From Mucilaginibacter yixingensis (GTDB lineage Bacteria; Bacteroidota; Bacteroidia; Sphingobacteriales; Sphingobacteriaceae), in contig NZ_CP160205.1 of NCBI RefSeq assembly GCF_041080815.1, positions 1,426,001 through 1,490,000 of the forward strand: 64,000 bases of DNA, given 5' to 3'. Shown one piece after another: positions 26,983-36,671 of this stretch (within the stretch, counting starts at the first letter, position 1; each line of letters begins with the position of its first letter). A program made the translations under genes and the position numbers. The notes below the pieces were generated by a model, which saw nothing but the letters and a program-made list of their open reading frames with translations, searched no databases and was not told the DNA's origin.

Positions 26983-27522
26983 ATGTCACGATTATTGGCC
27001 ATCAGGCAGCAACAAAACCTAACCCAGGAAGAATTATGTGAAAGATCGGGCATTTCCGTGCGTACTATCCAACGTATTGAGGCGGGCACCCAGCCTCAGG
27101 GATTTACGTTAAAGGCATTGGCTAAAGCATTAGGGATTTCCGAAAGTGAGTTGGTTGGCAAACAAGAAACCCCCACTATTGCAGATACAAAATGGATGAA
27201 GCTGATCAATTTTTCGGCCTTGCCGTTCATGTTTCTCCCGCCTTTAAATATTGCTGCTCCGTTGCTCATTATGTTTTTGAAAAAGGAATTTAATCCGGTG
27301 ACGAAAAGGCTGGTAACTATACAGATCTTATGGACACTGTTGGCCGCTGTATTATGTTTGATGGTGGTGATACTGAATGACTGGTTTGCCATCAGAAGTA
27401 AATATATGGTACTGATTCCTGTGGTATGGTTGGCGGTCAATATCTTTATTATCCTTCGCAATGCTGTTTCAATAGCCCAAAATCAAACGCTGCGGGTGGA
27501 TCTGAGTTTTAGCCTGATATAG
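26983..27522 (+). CDS. Membrane-anchored XRE-type regulator
   Basis: In this 179-residue protein an XRE HTH (about residues 3-58, 'LAIRQQQNLTQEELCERSG', 'SVRTIQRIEAG') is followed by three predicted membrane helices (about 75-96, 109-131 and 139-158). One-component regulators fixed in the membrane are known but poorly described. It is 69 bases after the sigma factor and on the same strand, so it may belong to the same regulatory group. Ligand and targets unknown. Confidence 0.8.
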   Translation: MSRLLAIRQQQNLTQEELCERSGISVRTIQRIEAGTQPQGFTLKALAKALGISESELVGKQETPTIADTKWMKLINFSALPFMFLPPLNIAAPLLIMFLKKEFNPVTKRLVTIQILWTLLAAVLCLMVVILNDWFAIRSKYMVLIPVVWLAVNIFIILRNAVSIAQNQTLRVDLSFSLI

Positions 27523-27624
27523 GCCTGGCGCGCTATTGGCGGGCCGTTGTCACGTTTTTGGCGGCTTGGAAATCATCCTTGTTTTTAAAGATTTATTTTT
27601 CTTTGGATCATTAAAATCAACCAA

Positions 27625-28824
27625 ATGATCAAGATCAACACCATTAGAATTGCCCTGTTATTAACGCTGAGTTTAAGCTTGACTTTGCATGCATCTGCAC
27701 AAAAGAAAGTCCCTGTTATAGCAGCCACCAGCAGCCAATCTATGATCTATGACGGAATGATAAAAATGCCATGGGCGTTAGACCCCAAGGTAAAACGCGA
27801 TGTTTATTATGTAAACGTTCCGCACCGTAAAAACAAGATCTCACTCGTTACAGATCAAGGCAAGGTCAGCTTTAATACTACCTACGGTAATGATTACGAT
27901 CTGGTGGTGGTGCTTAACAGTAAAGATAGCTGCCATGTACGCATCAGCGCCAAAGATGATCCCGCAACCAAAGCCTTGTTGCCCGGCGGGTCATTTCCAG
28001 ATACTATCCCGTTTACATTAAGAGGATCGAGGATTTATTTACAAGGGCTGCTTAATGGGAGAGATACGGTGAGTATACAGTTTGATACAGGCGCTGGTAT
28101 GGCCTGCGTAAGTAAAGCATCGTCTGAAAGGTTAAACCTTGCTTTCGGTGGCAAAACCGTTTTGAGTAATTCACAAGGAGTTAATGAGGTGCGTAAAAGC
28201 GCCAATAATAATCTAACTATTGGTCATCTTAATTTTAAAGGAATCTCATTGATTGAAACAGGCAATATGCAGCCCGGAGAAGATCTGATTATCGGTTATA
28301 ATTTTTTACGCCATAAGATTATTGAAATTGATTATGACAAGCAATTGTTTATTGTGCACGATAAGTTACCCGCTCATGCAAAAACCTACAGCAAACAACC
28401 ACTGATTAACAGGCTGAGTCTGAAAACGCGTATAGTGCAAAATGGGAAAAAGTATGCATTTTGGGTTGGTATGGATACCGGGCGCGACGGTACCATGCTG
28501 ATAGGGCAGGAGTTTACAGAACAACCCGGCGTGTGGAATAACCTTAAAGAACTGACCATGCTGAACGGACGCAAGATTATCAGGCTCGATGCCACCGTTG
28601 GGGGCGTAACGTTTAAAGACATTGTAACCAACGCTGCAGACCCAACAAAGCCCGCAGCCCGCAAAACCGGAACCTACTTTGGCAATGTGATCCTTAATCA
28701 TTTCAACTGGATTATAGATAATATTAACGGCTACATTTATCTGAAACCCAACGGCCGCATTAATGAGCCTTACTCTAATTTTAGTAGCTATGAAACTGAA
28801 ATGAAGAAAATAAAACAGCAATGA
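27625..28824 (+). CDS. Secreted retropepsin-like aspartyl protease
   Basis: This 399-residue protein has a signal peptide ending about residue 26 (ASAQ). An N-terminal ~120-residue beta domain precedes a retropepsin-like half with catalytic DTGAG at 154-158 and 'LIIGYNFLRHKIIEIDY' downstream. A second half repeats the motif as DTGRDGT (284-290), so the two halves could form a pepsin-like bilobal enzyme. It acts in the periplasm or at the surface; the substrate is unknown. It sits between a sigma factor and its probable FecR, so a role in anti-sigma processing is possible but not shown. Confidence 0.78.
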   Translation: MIKINTIRIALLLTLSLSLTLHASAQKKVPVIAATSSQSMIYDGMIKMPWALDPKVKRDVYYVNVPHRKNKISLVTDQGKVSFNTTYGNDYDLVVVLNSKDSCHVRISAKDDPATKALLPGGSFPDTIPFTLRGSRIYLQGLLNGRDTVSIQFDTGAGMACVSKASSERLNLAFGGKTVLSNSQGVNEVRKSANNNLTIGHLNFKGISLIETGNMQPGEDLIIGYNFLRHKIIEIDYDKQLFIVHDKLPAHAKTYSKQPLINRLSLKTRIVQNGKKYAFWVGMDTGRDGTMLIGQEFTEQPGVWNNLKELTMLNGRKIIRLDATVGGVTFKDIVTNAADPTKPAARKTGTYFGNVILNHFNWIIDNINGYIYLKPNGRINEPYSNFSSYETEMKKIKQQ

Positions 28825-28976
28825 TGGGTGGTCTAACTGGCCACTAAAACGCCCGATGCCTGGGCTGATTTGTCTTTTCTAAATTTTTTTCATTTTCTTA
28901 TAGGGAATTCCCTTCCCGCGCTTGTCCTACTTTCAGAAACCCAATTAAACCGGCTCCCGACGCCTTTTTATTTACT

Positions 28977-30047
28977 ATGTCTGAAAACAGGATATTGGAA
29001 TTGCTGGCCCGTAAAATGGCCAATGAGGCAACCGAAGACGAGTTGAGCGAATTGCAATATTTGCTCAACATGTATCCTGATGGGCTTTATTACGAGGAGA
29101 TCTTTAATCAGCTTTGGGTAAAACATCACGATGCTGATGCCGACGCACAACTGGATGCCGCTTACCTGCTGCACCGTATCAAACACCCGGAAGCTTTCCA
29201 ATCTGATGAAGAAGAGGAAGAAATAACGGCAGATGCATCGCCGCGTGGCTACAAACGGATGCTGATGCTGGCATCTGTATTTCTGTGTGTGTTGCTGCTG
29301 GGTGGTTTAACCTGGTACGGCTTTTATGGCCGGGAGCAAACGGTTGGCTCTACAGAAATTTTTGCCGGCAAGGGCATCCGCAAGAGAGTTACTTTGCCCG
29401 ATGGTACCAAGGTTTGGCTAAACTGCAATAGTCGTTTAAGTTTTAATGACGATCTGAAGACTGGCGCCAGCCGCATTGTGCATCTGGAAGGGGAGGCCTT
29501 TTTTGATGTTACCAAGAACAAGCATCGCCCATTCATTATCTACACTAAAAAATTCTCTATCAAAGTACTGGGTACGGCCTTCAATGTAAAAGCTTACCCT
29601 GGTGAGAAACATACGGAAGCCACGCTGATCCGTGGCCTGATAGAATTGACCGTGGCCGATGCCCAAAAGCAAAAAATCCTACTGAGACCGAACGAGAAAT
29701 TTACGCTGACCGATACGCACACAGGCTCTATTTTTCCTGATACTGCGCATACCCGCAACCTGTCTATCGAGGGGGTAAAGCCGGTTGAAATTCACAGTCA
29801 GAAATACATCGAAGAAACATCATGGGTAGATAACAAGCTCATCTTCAAAAATGAGTCGTTTGAAGAGTTGCTGCCCAAACTGGAACGCTGGTATAACGTT
29901 AGCATCAGCGTGCAAAATACAAAACTGGACAGCTGCCACTTTACCGGCGTTTTCCAGGATGAAAGCCTAGACCAGGCGCTACAGGCACTCCAATTAATTA
30001 AACCATTTAAATACGAGAAAAACTATGACGAAGTGACGATTAAATAA
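28977..30047 (+). CDS. FecR family anti-sigma factor
   Basis: This 356-residue inner-membrane signal transducer has a cytoplasmic N-terminal part (about 1-92) that would bind the ECF sigma factor. One membrane helix (about 94-116) follows, then the periplasmic FecR domain (about 130-240, 'RKRVTLPDGTKVWLNCNSRL' and 'GEAFFDVTKNKHRPF') and a C-terminal DUF4974 domain (about 285-356, ending 'YDEVTIK'). It is followed 121 bases later by an STN-bearing SusC, the standard partner. Confidence 0.93.
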   Translation: MSENRILELLARKMANEATEDELSELQYLLNMYPDGLYYEEIFNQLWVKHHDADADAQLDAAYLLHRIKHPEAFQSDEEEEEITADASPRGYKRMLMLASVFLCVLLLGGLTWYGFYGREQTVGSTEIFAGKGIRKRVTLPDGTKVWLNCNSRLSFNDDLKTGASRIVHLEGEAFFDVTKNKHRPFIIYTKKFSIKVLGTAFNVKAYPGEKHTEATLIRGLIELTVADAQKQKILLRPNEKFTLTDTHTGSIFPDTAHTRNLSIEGVKPVEIHSQKYIEETSWVDNKLIFKNESFEELLPKLERWYNVSISVQNTKLDSCHFTGVFQDESLDQALQALQLIKPFKYEKNYDEVTIK

Positions 30048-30168
30048 CGTGCAAAAAAAGTAAGCGGAAAGTGGGTCCAAGCACCTTCCGCCGAAAATCT
30101 GCAATTTTTTTGGCCGGGGATGAGAGTCCCCTTTAACAGATTGTTTAACTAAATAAACCCTTAAAGCT

Positions 30169-33100
30169 ATGAAAAAAAATATACTTCATAGTAATGGCAC
30201 CGGCATTTTTCGATTCAAAAAAATTATCCTGATGATTAAGTGTGTATTCATTCTCACTTTCCTTTTCTGTCTTCGTGTCTCGGCTAGTTCTTATTCGCAA
30301 AACATAAGAGTTACCATGGATGTGAAAAATATGGGGCTGAAAAAGACACTGTCGATGCTGGAGAAAAAGAGCAATGTACGCGTGCTTTACAGCGAGGAAA
30401 ACCTGCCAGACGCGGTTCAGGTAACCATGGACGTAAAAGACATGGCCCTGCCTGATGTTTTGAAAGAGATACTGAAAAACACCGAATTAAAAAGCCAGAT
30501 ACTGGATAACGGCCTGGTAGTTATTGTACCCAAAGGCACCGAGGTGAAAGATCTTCGTGTACGCGGACGGGTAATTGACGACAAAGGCTCACCACTGCCT
30601 GGCGTATCCGTTAGGGTAGAAGGAACCCAGTTTGGCACCACTACAGACGCCAATGGTAACTATCAGCTTACCGTGCAAAACGGCGCAAAACTGACATTCT
30701 CATTCCTTGGTTATGCTAACCAAACCATTACCGTTGGCAATCAGGATCAAACCATTAACGTAACACTGAAAGAAACTCAGGGTGGCAAACAGCTGAACGA
30801 GATTGTGGTAGTTGGTTACGGTACCCAAAGCAAACGCGCGGTAACCGGTTCAATCGCCTCAGTTAAGTATGATAACTTTAAAGACCGCTCTAACAGCAAC
30901 GTTACCCAATCGCTGGCCGGTCAGTTGCCGGGTGTAAGCATTACCCAGGCACAAGGTGCGCCGGGCTCGTTGCCTATCATCAAAATTCGTGGTACCAGTT
31001 CAATTACCGCAGGCACCAACCCGCTGTATGTGGTAGATGGTTTACCGCTGGAAAACTTTAACCTTAACTACATCAACCCGCAAGATATCGAGTCGGTTGA
31101 CGTGTTGAAAGATGCTTCATCAACCGCCATCTACGGTTCGCGCGGTGCTAACGGTGTTGTTATCGTAACCACTAAGCTGGGTAAAGTGGGCCAAACCAAC
31201 GTAAACGCTACGGTTGAGTACGGCGTGCAGGATGTTACCCGTCGCGTTAAAATGATGGATGCGCAGCAGTATATTCAATACTATGTTGATGCACACAATA
31301 ATGCATGGGTGGCTTCTGGTCCTGGTCGTTTGGCTACAGACCCTAACAGCGTGCGTACCTCGGCCTATAAAATCCCTGATGATTTTACCACCAATCCGGG
31401 CCAGTTTGGCGCCGGTACTGATTGGCAAAGCGTAATGTTCCGCTCGGCGCCATTGCAAAACGCACAGCTTTCGGTGTCTGGCGGCACAGAGAAAACTCAG
31501 TTTATGTTTTCTGGTGGTTTCCTGAACCAAACTGCGGTGCTGGATGCCAACTACTACAAACGCCTGTCGCTGCGCAGCAACATCAAGCATAAAATTTCAG
31601 ATCATTTTACCATTGGTAGCAACCTGGCCTTTACCGGTATTTTTGACCGTACAGATGGTACTGCAGGTAAGAGCGACGTAGTGAGCTTGGGCTTACAGAG
31701 CGATCCGTTCCTGCCGGTTTATACCGAAACAGGTAGTCTGGGTTTCCGCGATCCGGCGTCAGTTTGGTATCGTTTCCTGCCTTACTCAGATATTATTGAG
31801 TGGCACCCATACTCGCTTACCCGCCAGATTGACGAGAAAAATAAATCATTCAACACGCTGGCTACCGGTTACCTGGAATATAAAATTATTGACGGCCTGA
31901 AAGCCAGAACCAGCATCAACGCCAACCTGTATAACAATACTTTTAACTCTTATGCCAACGCTGGTCAGGCTTATGGTTATTCGGCTGTATTACCGGCACA
32001 GGGTGTAGTTAGAAATGCTTACTCGCTAAACTGGTTGAGTGAGAACACGCTGACTTACGATAAAACCTTCGGCAAGCACACACTGAACGTATTGCTGGGT
32101 TATACCGCCCAACATCAGCGCGATGAGGCCAGTAACCTTACCTCAAACAACTTCCCTAATGATTTGGTGCACACGCTAAACGCGGGTACTGTTAGCTCGG
32201 GCAGTTCTACCGCTTCAGAATGGTCAATGGTATCATTCCTGGGCAGGGTGAATTATAACTACATGAACAGGTATTTCCTGTCGGCCGCCGTTCGTCGTGA
32301 TGGTAGCTCGCGCTTCGGCCCGAACAGTAAATGGGGTTACTTCCCGTCAGCATCAGCCGGCTGGTTGATCTCTGATGAGGACTTTATGAAAGATCAGCAA
32401 TTTGTATCAAACCTTAAACTACGTGCCAGCTATGGTTTGGCCGGTAACAACCAGATCCCTAACTATGGTCCGGTGAGTTTGCTGGGTGCATCTAACTATG
32501 TATCAGGCGGCACATTGGCCAGCGGTTTGAATGTGGTTAACCTGCCTAACGATGGCCTGCGCTGGGAAAAAACAGCACAGTTTAACCTAGGTGTTGATAT
32601 AGGCTTACTGCAAAATCGCATCAACTTAACGGCAGAGTTCTACAACTCGGTAACTAAAGACTTGCTGCTGAACGTACCTGTGCCAGATATTACCGGTTTC
32701 TCAACCTTACTAACCAATATTGGTAAAGTACGCAACCGTGGTTTTGAGTTCAGCTTATCCAGCCGCAACCTGGTGGGCGATTTTAAATGGACAACAGATT
32801 TTAACCTGTCGCTTAACCGCAACAAAGTGTTGCAGCTAGGTCCGGGCAATGCGCCGCTGTTGTTTACAGATTTTGTGGTACAGGTTAAAACAGAAGTTGG
32901 CCAGCCGGTATCAAACTTCTATGGCTATGTATTTGATGGCGTGTATAAAAATCAGGCACAAATTGACGCTACGCCACACGTAGCCGGTACTACTCCTGGC
33001 GAGCCAATTGTACGTGATGTTAACGGCGATGGTAAAATTGACGCTAAAGATCAAACTACCATTGGCAATGCACAAGCCAAATTCGGTTCGGCTATCACCA

Positions 33101-33609
33101 ATACTTTTAGCTTTAAAGGCTTTGATCTGGGCATTATGGTGCAAGGCTCATTCGGCGGACAGATCACTAACCAGTTAACCCGTTATTTGGGCATCTGGAA
33201 CGGTGGTCGTAATGCTTATGCCGATGTTGCCAATTACTGGCGCTCAGAGTCCAACCCAGGCGATGGTATTCACTTTAAACCATCTATCAACCCAACCGCT
33301 ATGGAGCAGGCTTTCTCTACCTATTGGGTAGAAAGCGCTACCTGGGTTCGCTTAAAAAATATCAGGCTGGGCTATACCTTGCCGCAAACCTGGGTTAAAC
33401 ATACCCCGGCTAAAGGCATCAGGGTATATGTAAACGCAGAGAACGTGCATCTGTGGAGCAAATACAAAAACTTCGACCCGGAAAACACCACATACCCTGC
33501 AACCACGCCATCTACCAGCGGTAACCCGTCTGGCGCGTTCTACGGGGTTGACTATGGTTCATATCCGGTGCCGCGCATCATCACATTTGGAGCTAAAGTT
33601 GATTTTTAA
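30169..33609 (+). CDS. SusC/RagA TonB-linked outer-membrane protein with STN signalling domain
   Basis: This 1146-residue receptor begins with an export signal (about 17-42). The STN domain (about 46-120) is a secretin/TonB short N-terminus that contacts FecR. A carboxypeptidase-like domain (about 128-200), TonB box EIVVVGYG (211-218), plug ('GSIASVKYDNFKDRS', 'IKIRGTSSITAGTNPLYVVDG') and 22-strand barrel ending GAKVDF follow. With SusD it forms a pedal-bin transporter for a glycan or oligomer. Its STN and adjacent FecR indicate induction by its own substrate. SusD follows after 13 bases. Confidence 0.95.
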   Translation: MKKNILHSNGTGIFRFKKIILMIKCVFILTFLFCLRVSASSYSQNIRVTMDVKNMGLKKTLSMLEKKSNVRVLYSEENLPDAVQVTMDVKDMALPDVLKEILKNTELKSQILDNGLVVIVPKGTEVKDLRVRGRVIDDKGSPLPGVSVRVEGTQFGTTTDANGNYQLTVQNGAKLTFSFLGYANQTITVGNQDQTINVTLKETQGGKQLNEIVVVGYGTQSKRAVTGSIASVKYDNFKDRSNSNVTQSLAGQLPGVSITQAQGAPGSLPIIKIRGTSSITAGTNPLYVVDGLPLENFNLNYINPQDIESVDVLKDASSTAIYGSRGANGVVIVTTKLGKVGQTNVNATVEYGVQDVTRRVKMMDAQQYIQYYVDAHNNAWVASGPGRLATDPNSVRTSAYKIPDDFTTNPGQFGAGTDWQSVMFRSAPLQNAQLSVSGGTEKTQFMFSGGFLNQTAVLDANYYKRLSLRSNIKHKISDHFTIGSNLAFTGIFDRTDGTAGKSDVVSLGLQSDPFLPVYTETGSLGFRDPASVWYRFLPYSDIIEWHPYSLTRQIDEKNKSFNTLATGYLEYKIIDGLKARTSINANLYNNTFNSYANAGQAYGYSAVLPAQGVVRNAYSLNWLSENTLTYDKTFGKHTLNVLLGYTAQHQRDEASNLTSNNFPNDLVHTLNAGTVSSGSSTASEWSMVSFLGRVNYNYMNRYFLSAAVRRDGSSRFGPNSKWGYFPSASAGWLISDEDFMKDQQFVSNLKLRASYGLAGNNQIPNYGPVSLLGASNYVSGGTLASGLNVVNLPNDGLRWEKTAQFNLGVDIGLLQNRINLTAEFYNSVTKDLLLNVPVPDITGFSTLLTNIGKVRNRGFEFSLSSRNLVGDFKWTTDFNLSLNRNKVLQLGPGNAPLLFTDFVVQVKTEVGQPVSNFYGYVFDGVYKNQAQIDATPHVAGTTPGEPIVRDVNGDGKIDAKDQTTIGNAQAKFGSAITNTFSFKGFDLGIMVQGSFGGQITNQLTRYLGIWNGGRNAYADVANYWRSESNPGDGIHFKPSINPTAMEQAFSTYWVESATWVRLKNIRLGYTLPQTWVKHTPAKGIRVYVNAENVHLWSKYKNFDPENTTYPATTPSTSGNPSGAFYGVDYGSYPVPRIITFGAKVDF

Positions 33610-33622
33610 TTGCTAACGGAAG

Positions 33623-35050
33623 ATGAAAATGAAAAATTTTAAAAACATATTGGCTCTTACCCTGGTGTGTGTAATGGCCTGCAGCTGCAAAAAGTTTTTA
33701 GACCTTTCGCCTGTATCAAACGCTAACGCCAACAACTTTTATAAAACCAAGGCCGATTTTGAGGTGGCCATCAACTCTGCATACGCTACCTTATATACCA
33801 TCTATGCACCAGAAGAAGCAGCTTCATACGGCGAACTTCGTTCTGATGATGCCACCATTGGTTCGGTAGCAGGTGCGCAGGCAGATAAATGGGCCATCAG
33901 AGATTATACCGTCAGCGCGTCTAACACGCTGATCTATCAGTACTGGCAGGAGTATTACAAGTCCATGTTTACTATTAATAACATCCTTGATCAGATCCAA
34001 ACTGCCGGTCTTGACCCTGCTTACACCGCACGTGTACAAGGCGAAATGATGTTTCTTCGCGGTCTGTACTATTACAACATGGTACAGCTTTGGGGCGGTA
34101 TCCCGCTGGTAACAAAGGTGGTTTCTGCGGATGAAGCTTACAAAATTATGCGTTCATCAGAAGCTGATACTTACAAACAGATTGTAGCAGACCTGAAGTT
34201 TGCCGTTGCTAACCTGCCGCTGGCTAATGCAGTGCCTGCTGTCGGTCGTGCTTCAAAAGGCGCTGCTGAGACGGTGTTGGGCAAAGTTTACCTGAGCCTG
34301 GGCGATAAAACATCAGCCACTACCGTGCTGATGGATGTTTACAACAGTAACCAATATGGCCTGTTGACAAGCTATGCATCATTGTGGGGCGCAACTGTAA
34401 AAAACACTAAAGAATCGGTTTTTGAAATTCAGTACCTGGGTGGCTCTGCCAGTAACCCATACAGCCCGTACTGGACAGCCTTTGCACCGGTTACCAACGG
34501 TGTAATTACCAAATATGGCGGCGGTATTAACCAGGTAACTGATGATCTGTATAACGAGTATGAAAGTGGCGACCCACGTCGCGATGCATCTATCGAACTG
34601 GGTTATAACGATGCCAAAGGAAACTTTGTGGCCATCAAATTCCCTAAAAAATGGGAAGATCGCACAGCGCCATCCAGCGGCACACAAGAGCTGAGCAATA
34701 ACAACTTTATGGTACTACGCTACGCTGATGTACTGCTGCTGTTAACCGAAGCCACCGGCGATCCGCAATATATGAACCAGGTGCGTGGCCGTGCGGGTGT
34801 ACCTGCTTATGGTACTGCTGGTTACCCTTCGGCAAAATATGGTACATTAGCTTTGGCGCTGGAGCATGAGCGTAGGGTAGAGCTGGCACTGGAGTTTCAC
34901 CGTTGGTTTGACTTGAAGCGTACTGGTCGTTTAGTAACGGTACTTTCTGCCAAAGGAAAAGCCATCAATCAGAATAATCAGTTTTTCCCTATCCCGCAAT
35001 ATGTAATTACACAGAACAGCGCTATTACGCAAAACAACGGATATAATTAA
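33623..35050 (+). CDS. RagB/SusD surface lipoprotein
   Basis: This 475-residue substrate-capture lid of the preceding SusC has a lipoprotein signal with cysteines at about residues 20-22 ('MACSCKKFLDLSP'). 'ANNFYKTKADFEVAINSAYATLY' and 'EMMFLRGLYYYNMVQLWGGIP' mark the TPR-like SusD core, and 'LEHERRVELALEFHRWFDLKRTG' is the conserved C-terminal block. It is tethered on the cell surface. A putative hydrolase gene follows 87 bases downstream. Confidence 0.95.
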   Translation: MKMKNFKNILALTLVCVMACSCKKFLDLSPVSNANANNFYKTKADFEVAINSAYATLYTIYAPEEAASYGELRSDDATIGSVAGAQADKWAIRDYTVSASNTLIYQYWQEYYKSMFTINNILDQIQTAGLDPAYTARVQGEMMFLRGLYYYNMVQLWGGIPLVTKVVSADEAYKIMRSSEADTYKQIVADLKFAVANLPLANAVPAVGRASKGAAETVLGKVYLSLGDKTSATTVLMDVYNSNQYGLLTSYASLWGATVKNTKESVFEIQYLGGSASNPYSPYWTAFAPVTNGVITKYGGGINQVTDDLYNEYESGDPRRDASIELGYNDAKGNFVAIKFPKKWEDRTAPSSGTQELSNNNFMVLRYADVLLLLTEATGDPQYMNQVRGRAGVPAYGTAGYPSAKYGTLALALEHERRVELALEFHRWFDLKRTGRLVTVLSAKGKAINQNNQFFPIPQYVITQNSAITQNNGYN

Positions 35051-35137
35051 CCAGGCAATTATGATCAATTGCGTATTCTATTCATTTCTTAATCTTGGTT
35101 TAAAGGGCCTGGTACCACTAAAAATTGTTCTATTAAA

Positions 35138-36496
35138 ATGATGAAATGGTTATTAGCGGCTGCACTGGCGGCGAGCGCTGGTGCAGCATCAGGCCAAATT
35201 CCAGATAGTTTGGGTGGCTACGCAAAACAGATCAGACAACATATTTATGCCGACTACAAAGGCATGTTCAGGCCCGCTGGCGGGGCGCTGCATTACCCGT
35301 ACATTACACCGGGAAGCAGCGCCTATGCCAACGACCTGTGGGACTGGGACTCATGGCTAAGCAACATAGCCCTGCGCCAGATCCTGGCCGATACCGGCAC
35401 CGAAAAAGACAGCAAAGAAGCCGAGCAATATGAGCAAGGCTGTGTTCTCAATTTCTTAGACTATACCCATTTTGATGGTTATATGCCTATCCTGGTGGCC
35501 AAAAAATCAGACCCGGCCAAAATGCGTCCGGCTGATATTTACCACACCAATATGCACAAGCCGGTTATTGCGCAGCATGCGGCCTTTTTAACCCGTGTTA
35601 ATGGCGGCAATGCCGAGTGGCTGCGCGAAAAGTTTGCCCTGATGCAGGCCTTTATCAATAACTACGAGAGCCATCATCGCAACAAGGCAACAGGGTTGTA
35701 CTACTGGCAGGATGATTTGGCGATAGGGGTAGACAATGATCCGGCGACGTTCTTCCGTCCAAATGGTAGTTCAGCTTCTATCTTCCTGAATTGCCTGATG
35801 TATAAAGAGCTGCAGGCCATGGTTTACCTGGCGCAAAGATTGAACCTGACAGACATTGCCATCGAGTACCAGCATAATGCCGATGACCTTAAAGAGGCTA
35901 TCCAAAAGAATTGCTGGGATGAAAAAGATGGTTGTTTCTACTCTGTCGATCTGAATTTGAGGCCGATTACCAATCAGCCTACCATCATCTTCGGCCAAAG
36001 CATGATACTGCACAGCGGAATGCCCCGCACTTATGACGGCCTGATTCAGCGTATTGGTAGCTGGCCGGGCTTTCTGGCCTTGTGGGCCGGTGTGGCTACG
36101 CCAGAGCAGGCTAAACGCATTGTAAATGAAAACCTGCTGGATAAACGCACTTTTAATGCCGCTTACGGAGTACGCACCCTCTCTAAGCTGGAAAAAATGT
36201 ACAGCGTTCGTGCCAGCAATAACCCATCTAACTGGCAGGGGCCAATTTGGGGCATCTCCAATTATCTGGTCTTCCGCGGACTGGTTAAATATGGTTTCAA
36301 TACCGAAGCCCGCGATCTGGCTGGCAAAACCATCGCCCTGTTTGGTAAAGATTACCAGCAAAACGGCGCCCTGCATGAGTATTATGAGCCTGATACTGGT
36401 CAGCCTATCCTTAATAAAGGGTTCCAAAACTGGAATTACCTGGTATTAAATATGATTGACTGGATGGAGAAGGGCAAACAGGTAGAAGAATTTTAA
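35138..36496 (+). CDS. MGH1/GH63-like (alpha/alpha)6-barrel glycoside hydrolase
   Basis: This 452-residue protein has a signal peptide ending about residue 20 (ASGQ). It resembles the MGH1-like/GH63 and trehalase-type toroid enzymes. 'NDLWDWDSWLSNIAL' (about 65-79) and 'ASNNPSNWQGPIWGISNYLVFRGL' carry the conserved aromatic/acidic active-site blocks, and 'LHEYYEPDTGQP' near the C-terminus holds the likely second acid. Substrate uncertain (alpha-glucosides or glycosyl-glycerates are known for the family). It is the last gene before a terminator, in a SusC-SusD-hydrolase unit. Confidence 0.8.
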   Translation: MMKWLLAAALAASAGAASGQIPDSLGGYAKQIRQHIYADYKGMFRPAGGALHYPYITPGSSAYANDLWDWDSWLSNIALRQILADTGTEKDSKEAEQYEQGCVLNFLDYTHFDGYMPILVAKKSDPAKMRPADIYHTNMHKPVIAQHAAFLTRVNGGNAEWLREKFALMQAFINNYESHHRNKATGLYYWQDDLAIGVDNDPATFFRPNGSSASIFLNCLMYKELQAMVYLAQRLNLTDIAIEYQHNADDLKEAIQKNCWDEKDGCFYSVDLNLRPITNQPTIIFGQSMILHSGMPRTYDGLIQRIGSWPGFLALWAGVATPEQAKRIVNENLLDKRTFNAAYGVRTLSKLEKMYSVRASNNPSNWQGPIWGISNYLVFRGLVKYGFNTEARDLAGKTIALFGKDYQQNGALHEYYEPDTGQPILNKGFQNWNYLVLNMIDWMEKGKQVEEF

Positions 36497-36528
36497 AGAT
36501 AATGATTTATAGAAATCGTTAGTTGCAG

Positions 36529-36548
36529 GGCCCGCAGTGATGCGGGCC
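36529..36548 (+). terminator. Terminator after the MGH1-like gene
   Basis: GGCCCGCA (36529-36536) pairs with TGCGGGCC (36541-36548) across a GTGA loop, followed by TTTGCTTTT. It suggests that the SusC-SusD-hydrolase transcript ends here and CE15 has its own promoter. Confidence 0.85.
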
Positions 36549-36671
36549 TTTGCTTTTGATGGGTAGGTGGTAGTAACAAAACGGCGACAACAAGCTGAAA
36601 ATGGAAAAATTGCCCGACCCATTTATTTCAAAATATGCATCTTAGTCGAAGTTTAAATTTACCCCCAATCA

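Noticed and set aside
35771..36427. A 218-residue open frame antisense to the MGH1-like gene
   Set aside because: It is entirely within a well-supported gene on the other strand and has no domain or upstream signals; it is a composition artefact.
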